Shown: positions 1 to 10,735 of the stretch, one piece after another | Layout: every line of letters starts with the position of its first letter | How positions within the stretch are numbered: position 1 is the stretch's first letter | From: Cyanophora paradoxa | Taxonomy: Eukaryota > Glaucocystophyceae > Cyanophorales > Cyanophoraceae | Direction: 5' to 3' | DNA: 25,734 nt | Assembly (NCBI GenBank): GCA_004431415.1 | Contig: QPMI01000384.1 | Location: forward strand, 1 to 25,734 | Translations under genes and position numbers: made by a program | Notes under the pieces: generated by a model | Database searches by the model: none | What the model saw: only the letters and a program-made list of their open reading frames with translations | What the model was told of the DNA's origin: nothing

Positions 1-250
1 CCCGCACCCCCCGCCCCCCTCACCCGCCCCGCCCCGCCCCGCAGTCCATCGTCATCTTCGTGCGCCGCGGCCGCGACCGCGGGCCCTCCTGGGCGGAGCC
101 GCCTGAGCGCGCTTCGCGCAGATCCTGGCGGGGGTGATGACGCTCTCCGCGCTGCTGCTGGTCATCAGTTCGAGCGTGACCGTGGCGCGGGACATCCGCG
201 CCGGGGCCCACCTCGGCTTCACCAACTTCTGCCGCGCCGCCGCCGCCTGA
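1..250 (+). CDS. 3'-terminal exons of an unidentified membrane protein (partial)
   Basis: Only the end of this gene lies in the window. An intron ends with CCCCGCAG at 44. A short exon (45-59, SIVIF) is followed by a GT-AG intron (60-121, containing CCTGAG before GCGCAG) and the last exon (122-250, stop TGA 248-250). The two exons join in phase 0 to give a strongly hydrophobic stretch (SIVIF, then ILAGVMTLSALLLVISSSV), which reads as one transmembrane helix followed by a short tail ending in four alanines. The alternative of reading through 60-82 uncut gives a basic stretch but no frame that joins the last exon without a stop. The family cannot be identified from about 48 residues. Confidence 0.5.
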
Positions 251-345
251 CCCCGGCCCGCCCCGCCCCGCCCCGCCCCTCTGCGTCACTGGAGCGCCTC
301 GATCGTGTCGCGAGATGGAGAGAGGGAAAGCGGGGCTCGGGGGCC
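251..345. other. short convergent gap between genes A and B
   Basis: Ninety-five bases separate the stop codons of two convergent genes, so the two 3' UTRs must be very short or overlap. The gap holds a CCCCGCCCCG run (about 258-279) and nothing else I recognise. Confidence 0.5.
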
Positions 346-2701
346 TCAGTAGTCAAAGGGGCAGGGGTCCTCCTCGGCGCCCCCTGGGGCGGGGGGCACG
401 GGGACCTCGAGGGCGGAGAAGCGCCTGCCGGGGGCGCGGAAGGCGAGGCGCATCTCGGCGAGCTCCTCCTCGAAGCGGCGCCGCGCGAGCGCCGGGTGCC
501 TCCCGCAGTACCGCAGCGAGAGCGCCTCCAGCTGCGTCAGCGCCAGCACTGCGCCCCGCTCCAGCCGCCGCCGCGCGGGGCCGGGCGGGCGGGGCGGGGG
601 GGCGGACGGTTGGTGGGGAGGAAGGTGCAGGCGTGGAGGGAGAGCTCGAGGGAGCGGAGGGCGGGGTACTTGCCGGCGACCATCCCCGCGATGAGGCGCG
701 TGCCGCCCGTGGCGTCGTGCGCCTCGTCGGGGGTCCCCACCGGCTGCTCCTGGTCCTCGAGGTTGTGCACCGTGAGGCGCAGCGACTCGAGGGCCGGCAG
801 CCGCGGCAGGGCGCCGACGAGGCGCTCCTCGGACTCGGGCCCGGCGGCGAGGAGCTGGACGGCGGGGTCGAAGAAGATGCCGTGGTAGCCGAAGGCGCGG
901 ATGCCCGGGTGGGAGAAGGCGGCAAGGGCCCGCGAGAGGCCCTCCAGGTCGCCCCCGAGGTCCCCCGTCGTCCGCCCCGGCTGGAAGTTGAGCAGCTCGA
1001 GGCGGGTAAGGCGGGGGAGGAGCTGGAGTGCGGCGAGGCCGCGCTCGGTGGGGAAGGCGTGGGCGAGGACGAGCGACTCGAGGCCCCGCAGGCCGCGTAC
1101 GACGACGTCGAGGAAGGCGTCCACGTCGACCCCGCCCCGCCCCGCCCCCGCCCGCCGCAGCGAGCCCAGCCGCAGCTCCCGCAGGCCCGACCACGCCGCC
1201 ACCAGCGGGCTCGAGTCCAGCTGCGGCGTCCACCCGTGCAGGTCGAACCCCTCGAGCTCCACCCGCCGCGCGCGGGCGGGGAAGGAGGCGGCGGCCTCGG
1301 CGGGGCGGAGGCTCCAGGTGCGCTGGGCGGCGCGCCCGGCGGGCCCGGGGCCGTCGGGGCGCGGGGGCGGGCGAGGAGGAGGAGGGAGGCGAGGGCGGGT
1401 GGCCGTGCAGCGGCCGCAGCTCCGCGTCCGAGAGCGCCTGCGCCGCCCCCGCTCGAGCGCCGCCGCGCGGGGCGGGGCGCGCGGGCGGGGCGGGGCGGAC
1501 GACGCCGGAGAGGTCGAGGTGCTCGAGGCGCGGCAGCTCCAGCGCCCGCCGCGCGTGCCGCTCCCGCAGCGCCCCGCCGCCCCCGCCAGCGACAGCCAGC
1601 GCAGCCCCGGCGCCGCCCCGGCAGCGCGTGCAGCAGGGCCACCGTCACCCCCGCGCCCCGCCCACGTCCAGCCGCTGCGCCCCAGCTCAGCGGGGCGGAG
1701 CGGCCCGGCGGGGCGGGCGAGGCGGGCCTCGAGGGTGGGCCCGAGGAGCTCGATCGCCTCGCAGATGCCGCCGTCGCTCAGGCGCCCCCCGCGCCCCGCG
1801 GCCCCGCCCCCGGCCCCGGCGAGCCCAGCGCCGACGCGGCGAGGGAGCGGGCGGAGACGGGGAGGAGAAGGGAGGGGCGAGGGGCGCGGGGAGGGCGGGG
1901 CGAGGGAGCGGGAGGAGGCGGGGCCGTCTGCCGGGGCGGGCAGGGAGCGGGAGGAGGCGAGCTCCGGGGCGGCCCCTCGGGGTGTCCTCGGAGGCGGCGC
2001 GGGGGCGGTCGGGGGCCGGGGGAAGCAGGCGGCGAGGAGGAGGAAGGCGGGGCGGGGAGGGCGCGGGGCCGGGCGTCGAGGGCGGCGCGGACGCGGCGGG
2101 CGACGCGCACGAGGCGGGCGTCGTCCACGGCGAGGCCCGCCATGTCCACGCCCCCGCACAGCGCCACCTCCACCGCAACCTCTGCCCCCGCCCTCAGCCC
2201 CGCGCGGCGGGGCGGGGCGGCCGGCGTGCGCGCCTCGGAACTGGCGGCAGACCCAGGCGGGCCCGCTGAGGACCTCCCGCGGGGTCTGGGCGGCCGGTCG
2301 GCGGCGGGGCGGGCGGGCGGGGCGCAACGGGGAGGCGGCCAGCGCACCATGTGCGAGAAGACGATGCGGAGGACGTCGCACGGGATCTCGAGCGGCGGCG
2401 CCCCGAGCGCCCCGAGCGCCCCGCGCCCGCCATCGGGCGCCTCGCGCAGGGCCGCCAGGAGCCGCTCCAGCCGCAGCACGTCGCCCAGCGCCGTCACGCC
2501 CAGCTGCGCCAGGTCCCCGCGCGAGAGGAGCGGCAGCACGTCTGCAAGACGTGCTGCGGTCAGGGGCGGCGCTCGCCGGCGTTCGTCGGGGCGATTCGAG
2601 TACGAACCGGGGCCTATCCTGTTCTTGAGGAACCCGTCCGCGTACCGCTGCAGTCCCTCGCGCGCAAGCCACGCGGCGACCTCGGCGGCCCCAGCGTCCA
2701 T
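346..2701 (-). CDS. SAM domain / F-box / leucine-rich repeat protein
   Basis: Probable substrate-recognition subunit of an SCF ubiquitin ligase. Start ATG 2701-2699, stop TGA 348-346. Exon 1 (2701-2614) and exon 2 (2541-2348) join in phase 1 across a GC-AG intron and form a SAM domain (VAAWLAREGLQRYADGFL, then DLAQLGVTALGDVLRLERLL). Exon 2 ends in the start of an F-box (PLEIPCDVLRIVFSHM), completed by exon 3 (2285-2234; WVCRQFRE) and exon 4 (2181-2070). Leucine-rich repeats follow (LGPTLE at 1728 spliced to RLDVGG at 1674; PRLEHLDLSG; LRELRLGSL; ALESLRLTVHNLED; LEALSLRYC). Other exons: an exon ending at 1728 (GT/GC boundaries of 2069-about 1800 unresolved), 1674-1501, 1437-about 1404, 1322-608, 548-346. 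Exon 1674-1501 needs three single G insertions, in runs at 1648-1652, 1616-1619 and 1572-1575, to keep the LRR frame. The F-box and LRR assignments are firm; the target protein is unknown. Confidence 0.8.
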
Positions 2702-3078
2702 GGCACAGGTTCGGTATCGCCTTCTGAAACGTTCGGCACAACTCTTTAAGCTGCGAGCCTAGGCCTGCGACGGCACACCTCGCCGCAGCGGTTCCGTTCT
2801 TTGTTTTCGGCGCAGTCGCGAACGTGAGTTTTCGTATCGACGGACTCAGGATCAGCTGGGCCACCTGTTCCCACTCGTTGCTGCAGCAAGCAGTGTTGTT
2901 TGAGAGGCAGTGGCAGCACTGGCAGGCACTGCTGCAGGAGCGTCGATTCGTGGTGGCCGGTCGGGTGGCTGACCGGCTTTCAGTCGCCCAACGCGGGGGC
3001 GGCTGCCCTCGACCTCCCTCTGCTCCGAAAGCGCTGATCACGATCATGGCGATGCGGAATCCGTGACCGGCCTGCCGC
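2702..3078. promoter_or_regulatory. divergent upstream region of genes B and C
   Basis: This 377-base stretch lies between two start codons on opposite strands and is clearly less G+C-rich than the genes beside it. It must hold both 5' UTRs and both promoters. I see no TATA box or other named element. Open frames crossing it look like chance extensions of the reading frames of B and C. Confidence 0.45.
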
Positions 3079-6000
3079 ATGGCCCGCTTCAAGAGCGCTC
3101 TGCACCCGGGCCACCTTCTGTTACTCCTTTTGTTCCTCGCGCCCTCGGTCTCGGCGGCTGTCCCGTGGGAGCAGCCGCCTCTGTACCGAGTCCTTCCAAT
3201 CGAGCCGGCAGCAGCGGGACCTGTCCGGCAAGCGCGCGCGGTGGGGGAGTCCGGATCTTGGGGAGCAACCGCTTCGCTCGAGCGGGATGATCACCGCTGG
3301 TGTGGTGCTGGTGAGCTGCTCGATGTTCAATTGGCTCTATGGCATTGTGCAACCGCGTCCCGTGCTCGCCCGCGGTGACTGACCGGTCGCGTGTGTGCGC
3401 AGCTGCGGGGAGGCGCGCGGTGGCTCGGAACTCGTCGGCGGCGGGCGGGGCCGCTCCGGGGATCGTGACGCTGAGCGTCTCTGGAGGCTCGTCGGCGAGC
3501 GCGCGGCTGGACAGCCGGCAGCCGGCGCCGCCGACGCCGCGGGGCAACCCCGACGCGGCGCGCTTCTTCTCGGCGCCGGCGTGCGGGCGGACGCTGTGCG
3601 ACGACCCGGCGCTGGTGCAGGCCTACGCCGCCGCTCTCTCCAGCGGCACCCTTGAGCAGATCGTCGTCGGCGCGCCCCGCCGGCCCCGCCCCGCAACCGT
3701 CCGCCCCCGCCCCGGCGCTGATCGCGGGGCGCAGAGTACGGCGTGAACGCGTTCGCGCGGGCGGACGGGTCGACGTACGACGGCCTCGAGGCCCGCACCG
3801 CCTTCCAGGCCCGCCCCGGCGCCGCGCGCCCCCCGCGCCGCGCGGCGGCGCTGAGGCTCGGGGCAGGAGGGGGTGCTGAACGCGGCGTACGGCCCCGGGC
3901 GGATGGCGTGGCGGGGCTCCCTCCGCCTGCGCAACTCGACGGCGCTCTTCCAGCGGCAGGTTCTCCAGACCTGCCCCGCCGCCTGGGTCGGCGACGGCAA
4001 CTGCGACGTCGACTGCGACTTCGAGGCCAACGGCTGGGACGGGGGCGACTGCGCCCAGAAGCACCCCGCCCCACCCGCCTGCGCGGTGCGCTACGCTGCC
4101 GGCAACGGGGTGTGCGAGGCGGAGTGCAACACGGCGGCGGCCGGCTGGGACGGGGGCGACTGCTGCGCCTCGCCCCTCGCCCGCACCTGCAAGGACCCCA
4201 AGTCCCCCAACCGCAGTTCGCGCCCCGCCCCGCCCCGGCCCGGCCCCCGCCCCGGCGTGGCCTGAGCGCGCGGGCAGGCTGGATGACGGGGGACGAGCTG
4301 AAGGAGGTCTTCGGGGAGGGCGGCGGCGCCCGCTTCAACTTCTTCATCGCGACGCCCCCCGCCGAGGCGCGCTCGGCGCTGGGCTACGGGGCGTTCCCGT
4401 GGGAGGAGGTGGGGAGCGCGCTGGCGTGGGCCTTCGCGGCGGGGGACGGGCGCTACGCGGGGGCCGTCATCCGGGACACCGCGTGGGGCGCCCTCGGCCC
4501 CTCCGCCGGCATGACCGCCGTCCACGAGGCCCGCGCCCCCGCCCCGCCCCGCCCCGGCCCGGCCCGCGGGGCGGGGCTGAGGCGGCGGCTCGGGACAGGT
4601 GGGCCACGCGCTGGGCCTCTGGCACACCTTCCGCGGCGTCGACGAGCTCGACGCCGACTGTGCGACGCCGCCCCGCTGCCCCCTCTCCACCGCCCCCCCG
4701 ACCGCCCCGCCGCGCAGTCTGCGCGGACGCGTGCAGCGAGGCCAAGGCGGGGGCCGACGGGTGGCGCACGGGCGACCTCTGCCCCGACACGCCCCCGACG
4801 CCCCTCAACTACCGCTGCGCCGAGCCCTCCTCCACCTCCTGCGACTCCCCCGCCAAGCGCCGGTCCGCCCTCGGGCGCACCTTCCGGGTTCGAGCCCACC
4901 CGACGCGGCGCGGGGGCCGCGTACAGGTGCCGGGACTGCGGGAACAGGGCGTTCGGGGCGACGCCCTTTAAGAACTTCATGTCCTACGCCCCCGACGCCT
5001 GTATGGCCGAGTTCACCACCCACCAGGCCCGCCCCGCCCCGTCCCGCCCCGCTCCGCCCCGCGCCCGGGGCGCGCTCTGAGGGGGCCTGCCGGCCGGCGC
5101 AGCTGGCGCGGGCGCGGTGCTACATCGACGCCTTCTACGCAGACGCGGCGCCGGCCTCGGCCGGCACCCCCTCGCAGCTCCTCCTGCCCCCGGGCGTCGC
5201 CTCGGTCGTGCCCGGGGCCATCGCCCTCTGGTGGGCGCCGCCGCTGCGGGCGGGGGCCGGGGGCGTGCAGGGCTACCACGTGGCGCGGGAGCCGCCCTTC
5301 GCCTCGGGCGCGCACGCGACGGTGGCGGCCGCCAACTTCACCGACCCCGACGTCCGCCCGGGCGTCCGCTACGCCTACCGCGTCCGCCCCTTCTCCCCGC
5401 CGGGCCCGCCCCCTCCTTCGGGCCCCGCGCTCCGTCACCGCCAGCCGTGCGCCCGCCACGAAGCCTGCGCGCCCCGCCCCGCGCCCGGCGCCGTCCGACG
5501 GGGCCGGGGCGGCAGAGTGCGAGCGGGGCCACGGGCTGGACGCGGGGCAGGCGTGCCGGGCGTGCGGGCGGGGACGTACGCGGGGGCCGGCTCCGTGTGC
5601 GCGCCGGCCCCGCCGGGGCCTTCGTCGCCGCGGCGCTCGCCTCGGAGGCCCTCCCCTGCCCCGCCGGCTCCTTCGCCCCCGCCCCCGGCTCCTCCGCCTG
5701 CACGCCCTGCCCCTCCGGCACCTCCACCCTCGCCGAGGGCGCCGCCAGCGCCGCCGCCTGCCTCCCCTGCGGGCCCCTCCCGCCCTCCCCGCCCTGCCTC
5801 CCCGGCCGCGAGCGCCCGGGGCCTCCGCGGGCGGCGTCTCGGCGGGGGTGGCGGCGGGGGCGGCGCTGGGGCCCTCGCGGGGGCGGCCCTGCTCGCGGCG
5901 CTCGCGGCGCTGGCGGTGCGGGCGCGGCGGCGGCGGGCGGCGGGGGCGGAGGGGACGCCCCGCCTCGTGGCTGTGGCGGAGCACGGGGCGCAGGAGCGGC

Positions 6001-7402
6001 GCGCCTCCGCCATCGAGGCCGCCGCCGCCATCCTCGCCGCCGCCGCCCGCAGGGAGAAGCCCCCCGGCGCGCACGCCCCGCGCCTCCTCGTCGGCTCGGC
6101 CGCCAAGGCGGCGGCGGCGGCGGGGTACGAGAGCCTGCGGACGGACTCTCCCGCCGACTCGCCGGCCGCCTCCCCGAACGTCTCGCTGCGGCGGCCGCAG
6201 GGCGGGGGCAAGCTGCTGCCGCCTTCGGGGGCGATGGATCTGGAGGGCGGGGCCGGGGGCGAGGACGGGTCCGAGTGGACCGAGGGGGAGACCACCACGG
6301 ACGGCTACCTCACCTCCTCCTCGGCCGCCCCGCACCCGCACCCGCACTTGGGCCCGGGCCCGCATCTCGCATCAGGGCGGGGCCCCGCGGCGCCCTCGCC
6401 GGCACCGCCGCGGCCCCGCTTCCGCAACGAGACGGTGCGCCGGCGCCCTCGCCGGCCCTGACGCGCCCGACGCGCCTGACGCCGCGGCGGTGCAGCTCGC
6501 CGTCTCGCCGGCCGCCGTCCACGAGTTCAGGGCTCGCCAGCTCGGCGTTCGGGCCCCCGCCGGCGTCCCCTCGCCCCGCCGCGCCCGCAACGCCCCGCCC
6601 CCGCCCCGCCCCCGCCGCCGCCGCCCGCGGAGGAGCAGGGGGCGTGGACGCCGGAGTCGTTCGGGGGTCGTCGACGCCCTCGTACGAGCCGGCCTCGAGC
6701 TCCTCCGCCACCGCCTCCCGGCCTCCGCCGGCCTCCCCGGCCCCGCCTCGCCCCCGGCCTTCGCCCGGGCCCCGCCCCGGCCCCGCCCCGCAGCCTTCGG
6801 CGACGTCCTCGCCGGGCCCGCCCCGCCGGCGCCGCGGCCGCCTGCGGAGCCGGGGCGGGGGCGTCGGAGGGCTCTGCGGGGGCCGCGGGGCGGCGGGGGC
6901 CGGCGTGGGCGGGGCCGCCTGGGACGAGGGCTCCGTCGCCTCCCTCGCCGCCGTCGGGCTCGACCTCGGCGCCTCCCTCCGCTCCCTCCCCGAGGAGGCC
7001 CCGGGCGGCCTCGCCGCCGTCGGCCGGCCCCGGCCCGCCGGCCCCGCGCTCCTCCGCGGCCCTCCTTCCGCGCCTTTCCGCGCGCCGGCCGAGGGCCCGG
7101 GGGCGCCCGCCCGCAGCTTCCGGCCTCGGCGGCGGGGCCCGACGAGGCCTCCTCGGACGAGGGGCGGCAGGAGGGCGCCATCGCCCCGCCCCGCGCCCCG
7201 CGCCCCGCCCCCTCGCCCGGCCCCCCGGGGGGACCCCCTCACCTCGCTGCTCGCCTCCGTGCCGGGGATCGGGCGGGCGGCGGAGGCCCCGGGCCCCTCG
7301 GTCGTCCAGCAGCTCCGCTCCCTCGAGGGCCGGCCCCGCCGCGAGGGCCCCGGCGCCGCACCCGCCCCCCGCCCGAACCCGCACTCTAGCCCCCGGCCGT
7401 AA
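3079..7402 (+). CDS. pappalysin-like (M43) metalloprotease with LNR, FN3, Cys-rich and transmembrane regions
   Basis: Predicted extracellular zinc endopeptidase. The first exon (3079-3310) encodes a signal peptide (LLLLLLFLAPSVSA). Resolved exons: 3403-3669, 3735-3808, 3867-4215, 4278-4528, 4599-4659, 4718-4862, 4927-5026, from 5103; all phases agree. Exon 3867-4215 carries two Lin12/Notch repeats (GDGNCDVDCDFEANGWDGGD; GNGVCEAECN...GWDGGDCC). The zinc site HEVGHALGLWHTF is split by an intron after HE (4528/4599), and the Met-turn is NFMSYAPDACM near 4975. An FN3-like domain (AIALWWAPP ... VRYAYRVRPFS) and GCC2/GCC3-type Cys-rich repeats follow, then a helix (about 5870-5930, ALLAALAALAV before RARRRR) and a long Ser/Pro/Ala-rich tail ending with TAA at 7402. 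Single-base drop-outs in G runs (5570-5573, 5615-5618, 5818-5821, 5868-5871, 6663-6667) break the frame as read. In the tail, intron 6435-6495 is clear and the others are approximate. LNR plus M43 is the PAPP-A arrangement; substrate unknown. Confidence 0.8.
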
Positions 7403-8407
7403 TCGCATCGCTCACGTATTCAGTCCCGCTTGCAATTGCATTCTCCTCGATCCTTCGCATTCTTCTCTTTTGCCTATTTATTCGTACATCTTATTCTCTT
7501 TCTATTGCTCTCTATCTTAATGCTATCCGATGATCGCCTGGCAGTTTTATTCGATATTTCGTACATGTAAATCGATGATCATGATTTACGTCGCTGCATG
7601 TCTGCTTCATGATCAGTCAATGAAATTCTTTCAGGAGCTCCGAGCCGCTGGGCCGGGCTGACGTTCAAGCTGCGATACCACTCACGTGACGCCCCCCCCT
7701 AACCCCACTCACCCCCTCTCACGCCGTGACGGGCCCTTTAGCCCTTGGTCACTGGCCCGGCGCCCATGGCATCGGATGCAATTTCTTGAACCTCTAGATC
7801 TGACTCAGTGACGCTCAGCAGCTAGGCATGCACAAGTACATGCCTTTGGACCAGCTGCAGGATGCCATTGGCATGATGCTCATTTGTTACGATTTCGAAT
7901 TCCGAAGCTCAGGACCAGAGCTTGAAGGCTGGCAATCTAAACTTGAAAGTCTTGAGCAACTGTGACACTGTCATAGTGTGACACCTCTGTGGTTCAGGGT
8001 TCAAATTCATGATCCCTGTACTGGCTGACTGGCTCATGATCAGCGGCTCTTTGAGGCTTCGTTCCGCCGAGCTCGAGGCCTGAAGTGCCAGGGCCCCTCG
8101 ATCGGCCGGGCGAGTTCCACGATCGCGAACCTCGCAGTCGACCCCCCCACCCTCATGGCCACGGCCTGGGCAGCGAACTTCGGACCCGGATGCGAAATTT
8201 CAATCAGACTCCGAGACTGGCAGGCCCCGAGGCCCTGATCGATATCGTGAGCCTCATGATGAGGGCCCCCGAAGGCTCGGATCCGGAGGACTTCTTTGAT
8301 TTCCTCCCGACTCCGCCCGGCAAGCCTGGAGGATCCGGTTCGATGGCCAATGACCCCAGTCCCCAGCTCGCCGCGGATCGAAGCGCGCCTCCCGCCTGCA
8401 GCCGCGG
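7403..8407. other. convergent intergenic region of genes C and D, A+T-richer, with short repeated motifs
   Basis: About 1 kb between two stop codons. 7410-7620 is the most A+T-rich stretch in the window (TATTTATTCG, CTTTCTATTGC) and must hold the C 3' UTR and polyadenylation region. TCATGATC occurs at 7607-7614, 8007-8014 and 8034-8041, and on the other strand at 7577-7584. GAGCTCCGAG is at 7635-7644. CTCGGATCCGGAGGA, around 8277-8291, recurs near 16532. TGTGACAC is directly repeated near 7962-7984. No tRNA or convincing coding exon was found. Confidence 0.5.
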
Positions 8408-10310
8408 CTACGCCTCCTCGACGACGACGCGCGCGGAGGGGAGGGCCCGCGCCGTCGCCGCCGCCGCCCCCTCCCGCTCCGCAGGCGCCATGTCCGGCGC
8501 CACGCGCAGGCGCACCTGCGGGGTGTCAGCGTTGCCGGGGGGGCAGGGGACGGGGGGAGGGCGCGGGGCGGGCCTCGAGGTGCCGCGAGCAGGCGGCGAA
8601 GGCGGCGAGGCCCTCGAGCCGCCCCTCCCGCAGCGCCCCCGCCTCCACGCCGGCCCTCAGCACGAGGCGGCGGGGCGGGTGCGGGGCCAGCGCGGCGGCG
8701 ACCTCCGCGGGGCGCCCCGGCGCGAGGTCGACCTCCATATCCAGCTCGAGGCGCCCGCGTGCCGCGCCGGCGAGGGCTAGCAGCGCGGGGAGCACCCACG
8801 CCGGCAGCGCCAGGCCTGCCGCTCGTCGGTCACGAGGGGCGGGGGCGGGGCGGGCGGGGCGGGGGGCGGGGCGGGCACTGGAGCGGAGGGCGAGGTGGAG
8901 GTCGGGGGCGGCGGGGAGGGCGGCGGCGAGGGCGGAGAGGTGGAGGGGGAGGGGCCCGAAGCCCTCCCACCAGGCGGGGGCCTGGGGGTACACGTCCAGC
9001 GGCCCGAGGCTCCGCAGCGCCGGGCACTCGCGCAGCGCCGCCACGTCCTTCCCCCGCACATCGGCGTCGAACTGGGGGCCGGCGGCAGGTGAGGGGCCGG
9101 CCGCCTCCCGCGGGGCCGGGCGCGGCGGGGGTCGGGGGCGCACACCCTGAAGGGGCCGCGGAGGGCCTGAAGGGCGGGGAGGCGCGGGAGCAGGCGCAGG
9201 TCGGCGGCGGTGAGGCACTGGTTGTCGTGGATGCGGAGCCTGCGGGGGGTGGGCGGGGCGCGGGCGGGGGGGGGGCGGGGGGGGGGGCGGGGGCGCACTC
9301 CTTGAGGGAGGCGGGGAGGGCGAGGGGTCGGCGGCGAGGCCCTCGAGGAGGCCCGTCAGCAACCCCGCCTTCCTCAGCCCCAGGCACTCCAGCCCGGGGA
9401 GGGCCGTCGCCACGCCCCGCGCCGCCTCCGCCTCCCCCAGCGCAACATCCAACTGCCGCGCCCCTCGCCGCCCGGGGCGGGGCGGGGCGGGTGCGCGAGG
9501 GAGGGCGCCGGGGCGAGGGCGCACCCGCTTGAGGCGCGGGAGGCGGGCGCTGAGGACGGCGGCGGCGGGACGGTCGAGGGGCCAGCAGGCGGGGAGGGCG
9601 AGGCTCTCGATTGCCGAGAAGGGGCAGAGGAGGGGCGCGACGGCGGCGAGGAACTGGGCGGCCGGGCCCGAGGGGAGGGCGTCGACGGGGTACGGCGTGT
9701 CGCTCCGGACGGAGAGGGCGCGCAGGGCGGGGCAGTCGGCGGCGCCCGGCGGGAGGAGGGCGGCCAGCAGGCCGCCGAGCTCGCGCTCGAGGCCGGCGCT
9801 CGTCGCGAGGACCTCCGCGTCGACGCCGCGCAGGCCGCCGCTCGCCGCCGCGCACGCCGAGAGGAGCGGCGTGAGGCCGTCCGCGGCGACCCACGGGGCC
9901 CGCAGGCGGAGCGATGCGCCAGGGGCGACGCGGATCCACCGCCGGCGGCCGGTGCCCTCGAGGCCCTGGCCCGGCGCCCCCGCCAGCTGCCCGCAGAGCA
10001 GATCCGCGCTCCTCGCGCTCCGAACACCGACATCCAAAGCGTACCAGACGACCACCTCGGCGGCTTCGCGCAAGCGGCGGCAGACCGCGCGCGCGGCCGC
10101 CGCGTGCTGCAGCCCCAAGCACTCCAGAATCTGGGGCAGGATTTCGTCGGGCAGCTGGTCGAAGGAAAGCTGCTTCGCCGCTCCAGCTGTGGCGTCTCCT
10201 TCCGCTGATGATTCAGCTGTGCTGGCTCGGAGGTCGCTCGCGCTCACCGGCGGGTCCTTTCTCTTGCGCTCGCCGCCAGACATCCCGTACGCGTACGCGA
10301 GGCGCTGCAA
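8408..10310 (-). CDS. F-box protein with degenerate leucine-rich repeats
   Basis: Putative SCF ubiquitin-ligase adaptor of about 524 residues. The F-box lies near the N-terminus (QLSFDQLPDEILPQILECLG, then VCRRLREAAE). The rest has Leu-rich segments of LRR type (LPRLKR spliced to LDVALG; LPGLECLGLRKAGLLTGLLEG; LKE spliced to LRIHDNQCLTAADLRLLPRL; CPALRSLGPLDVYP). Six exons: 10310-9525, 9452-9299, 9239-9146, 9071-8879, 8815-8574, 8512-8408 (stop TAG). Four introns are GT-AG and the last, starting GCCCGCC at 8573, is GC-AG. Exon 9452-9299 keeps phase only if one C is added to the C run opposite 9324-9327, which also restores ALPASLKE before the splice. The start could be ATG 10310 or, more cautiously, ATG 10283 (MSGGERKRKD). 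Start uncertain by nine codons. Confidence 0.8.
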
Positions 10311-10735
10311 TCAAGGCGCTGCTGTGTCACGCAAACAGACCGCCTAAGGAGCTGCTGCGGCCTCGGCTGCTGTGGGTGACCGCCGACGCGCCGTGATACC
10401 TGTAAGCAGCGCTAGCGCTAGCGCGCGACGCGCAACAGCAGCAACTGCCGGCCGCCGGCGCTTTCTACGGGTACGCGATGAGCAGTGAGGGGGGAGGGAG
10501 GGAGGGGGGAGGGGTCGGCGCAGGAAATTTGCTTCATGCGACTGCAGCCCCAGCGTAAATTAAACATGTACAGGGTTTGCACATAATTTACAGATGTACA
10601 GGTGCACACTGACATGCCGCGCCGGCGCCGGCGCGCGCCGTGCGCTGGTAGCGATGGATCCGTGGCCATGGAGCCGGCCCGCGGCCGAGGCCGGAGAGGC
10701 CGGGCCACAATCGCCGGCGCTGCCGGGCCGGGGGC
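10311..10735. other. gap between genes D (5' side) and E (3' side)
   Basis: This tandem minus-strand spacer holds the promoter of D and the 3' end of E. Next to E there is an A+T-rich patch (about 10555-10600, GTAAATTAAACATGTACAGG) in which ATGTACAGG followed closely by TGCACA occurs twice. The patch is followed by an 18-bp perfect G+C palindrome (CGCGCCGGCGCCGGCGCG, 10618-10635). A purine run (GGGGGGAGGGAGGGAGGG type) lies near 10489-10512. No gene seen. Confidence 0.4.
10618..10635. repeat. 18-bp perfect palindrome downstream of the carboxypeptidase gene
   Basis: The sequence CGCGCCGGCGCCGGCGCG equals its own reverse complement. It sits about 100 bases beyond the stop codon of gene E. In so G+C-rich a genome it may be chance; a 3'-end role is only a possibility. 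Confidence 0.4.

Noticed and set aside
315-2762. 815-codon plus-strand open frame opposite gene B, and many similar long frames in other genes
   Set aside because: Stops are rare by chance at this G+C content. These frames encode only Arg/Gly/Ala/Pro-rich sequence, without motifs, opposite or out of frame with well-supported genes.
3063-3290. Alternative start at 3063 upstream of gene C
   Set aside because: That frame lacks the signal peptide and does not join the following exon; ATG 3079 gives a clear signal peptide and the right phase at donor 3311.
5560-5880. Programmed frameshifting or pseudogene decay in gene C
   Set aside because: Several same-direction shifts all fall in G runs and the same pattern appears in four other unrelated genes, so assembly homopolymer loss is simpler.
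8085-8780. Plus-strand frame starting in the C/D gap (231 codons)
   Set aside because: Its second half lies antisense to the last exons of gene D, and the first half has no recognisable domain. It may be chance, although an unspliced transcript there cannot be excluded.
9241-9298. G/C tandem arrays read as a CRISPR-like or regulatory repeat
   Set aside because: The runs coincide with introns whose flanking exons join in phase; no unit-spacer regularity exists.
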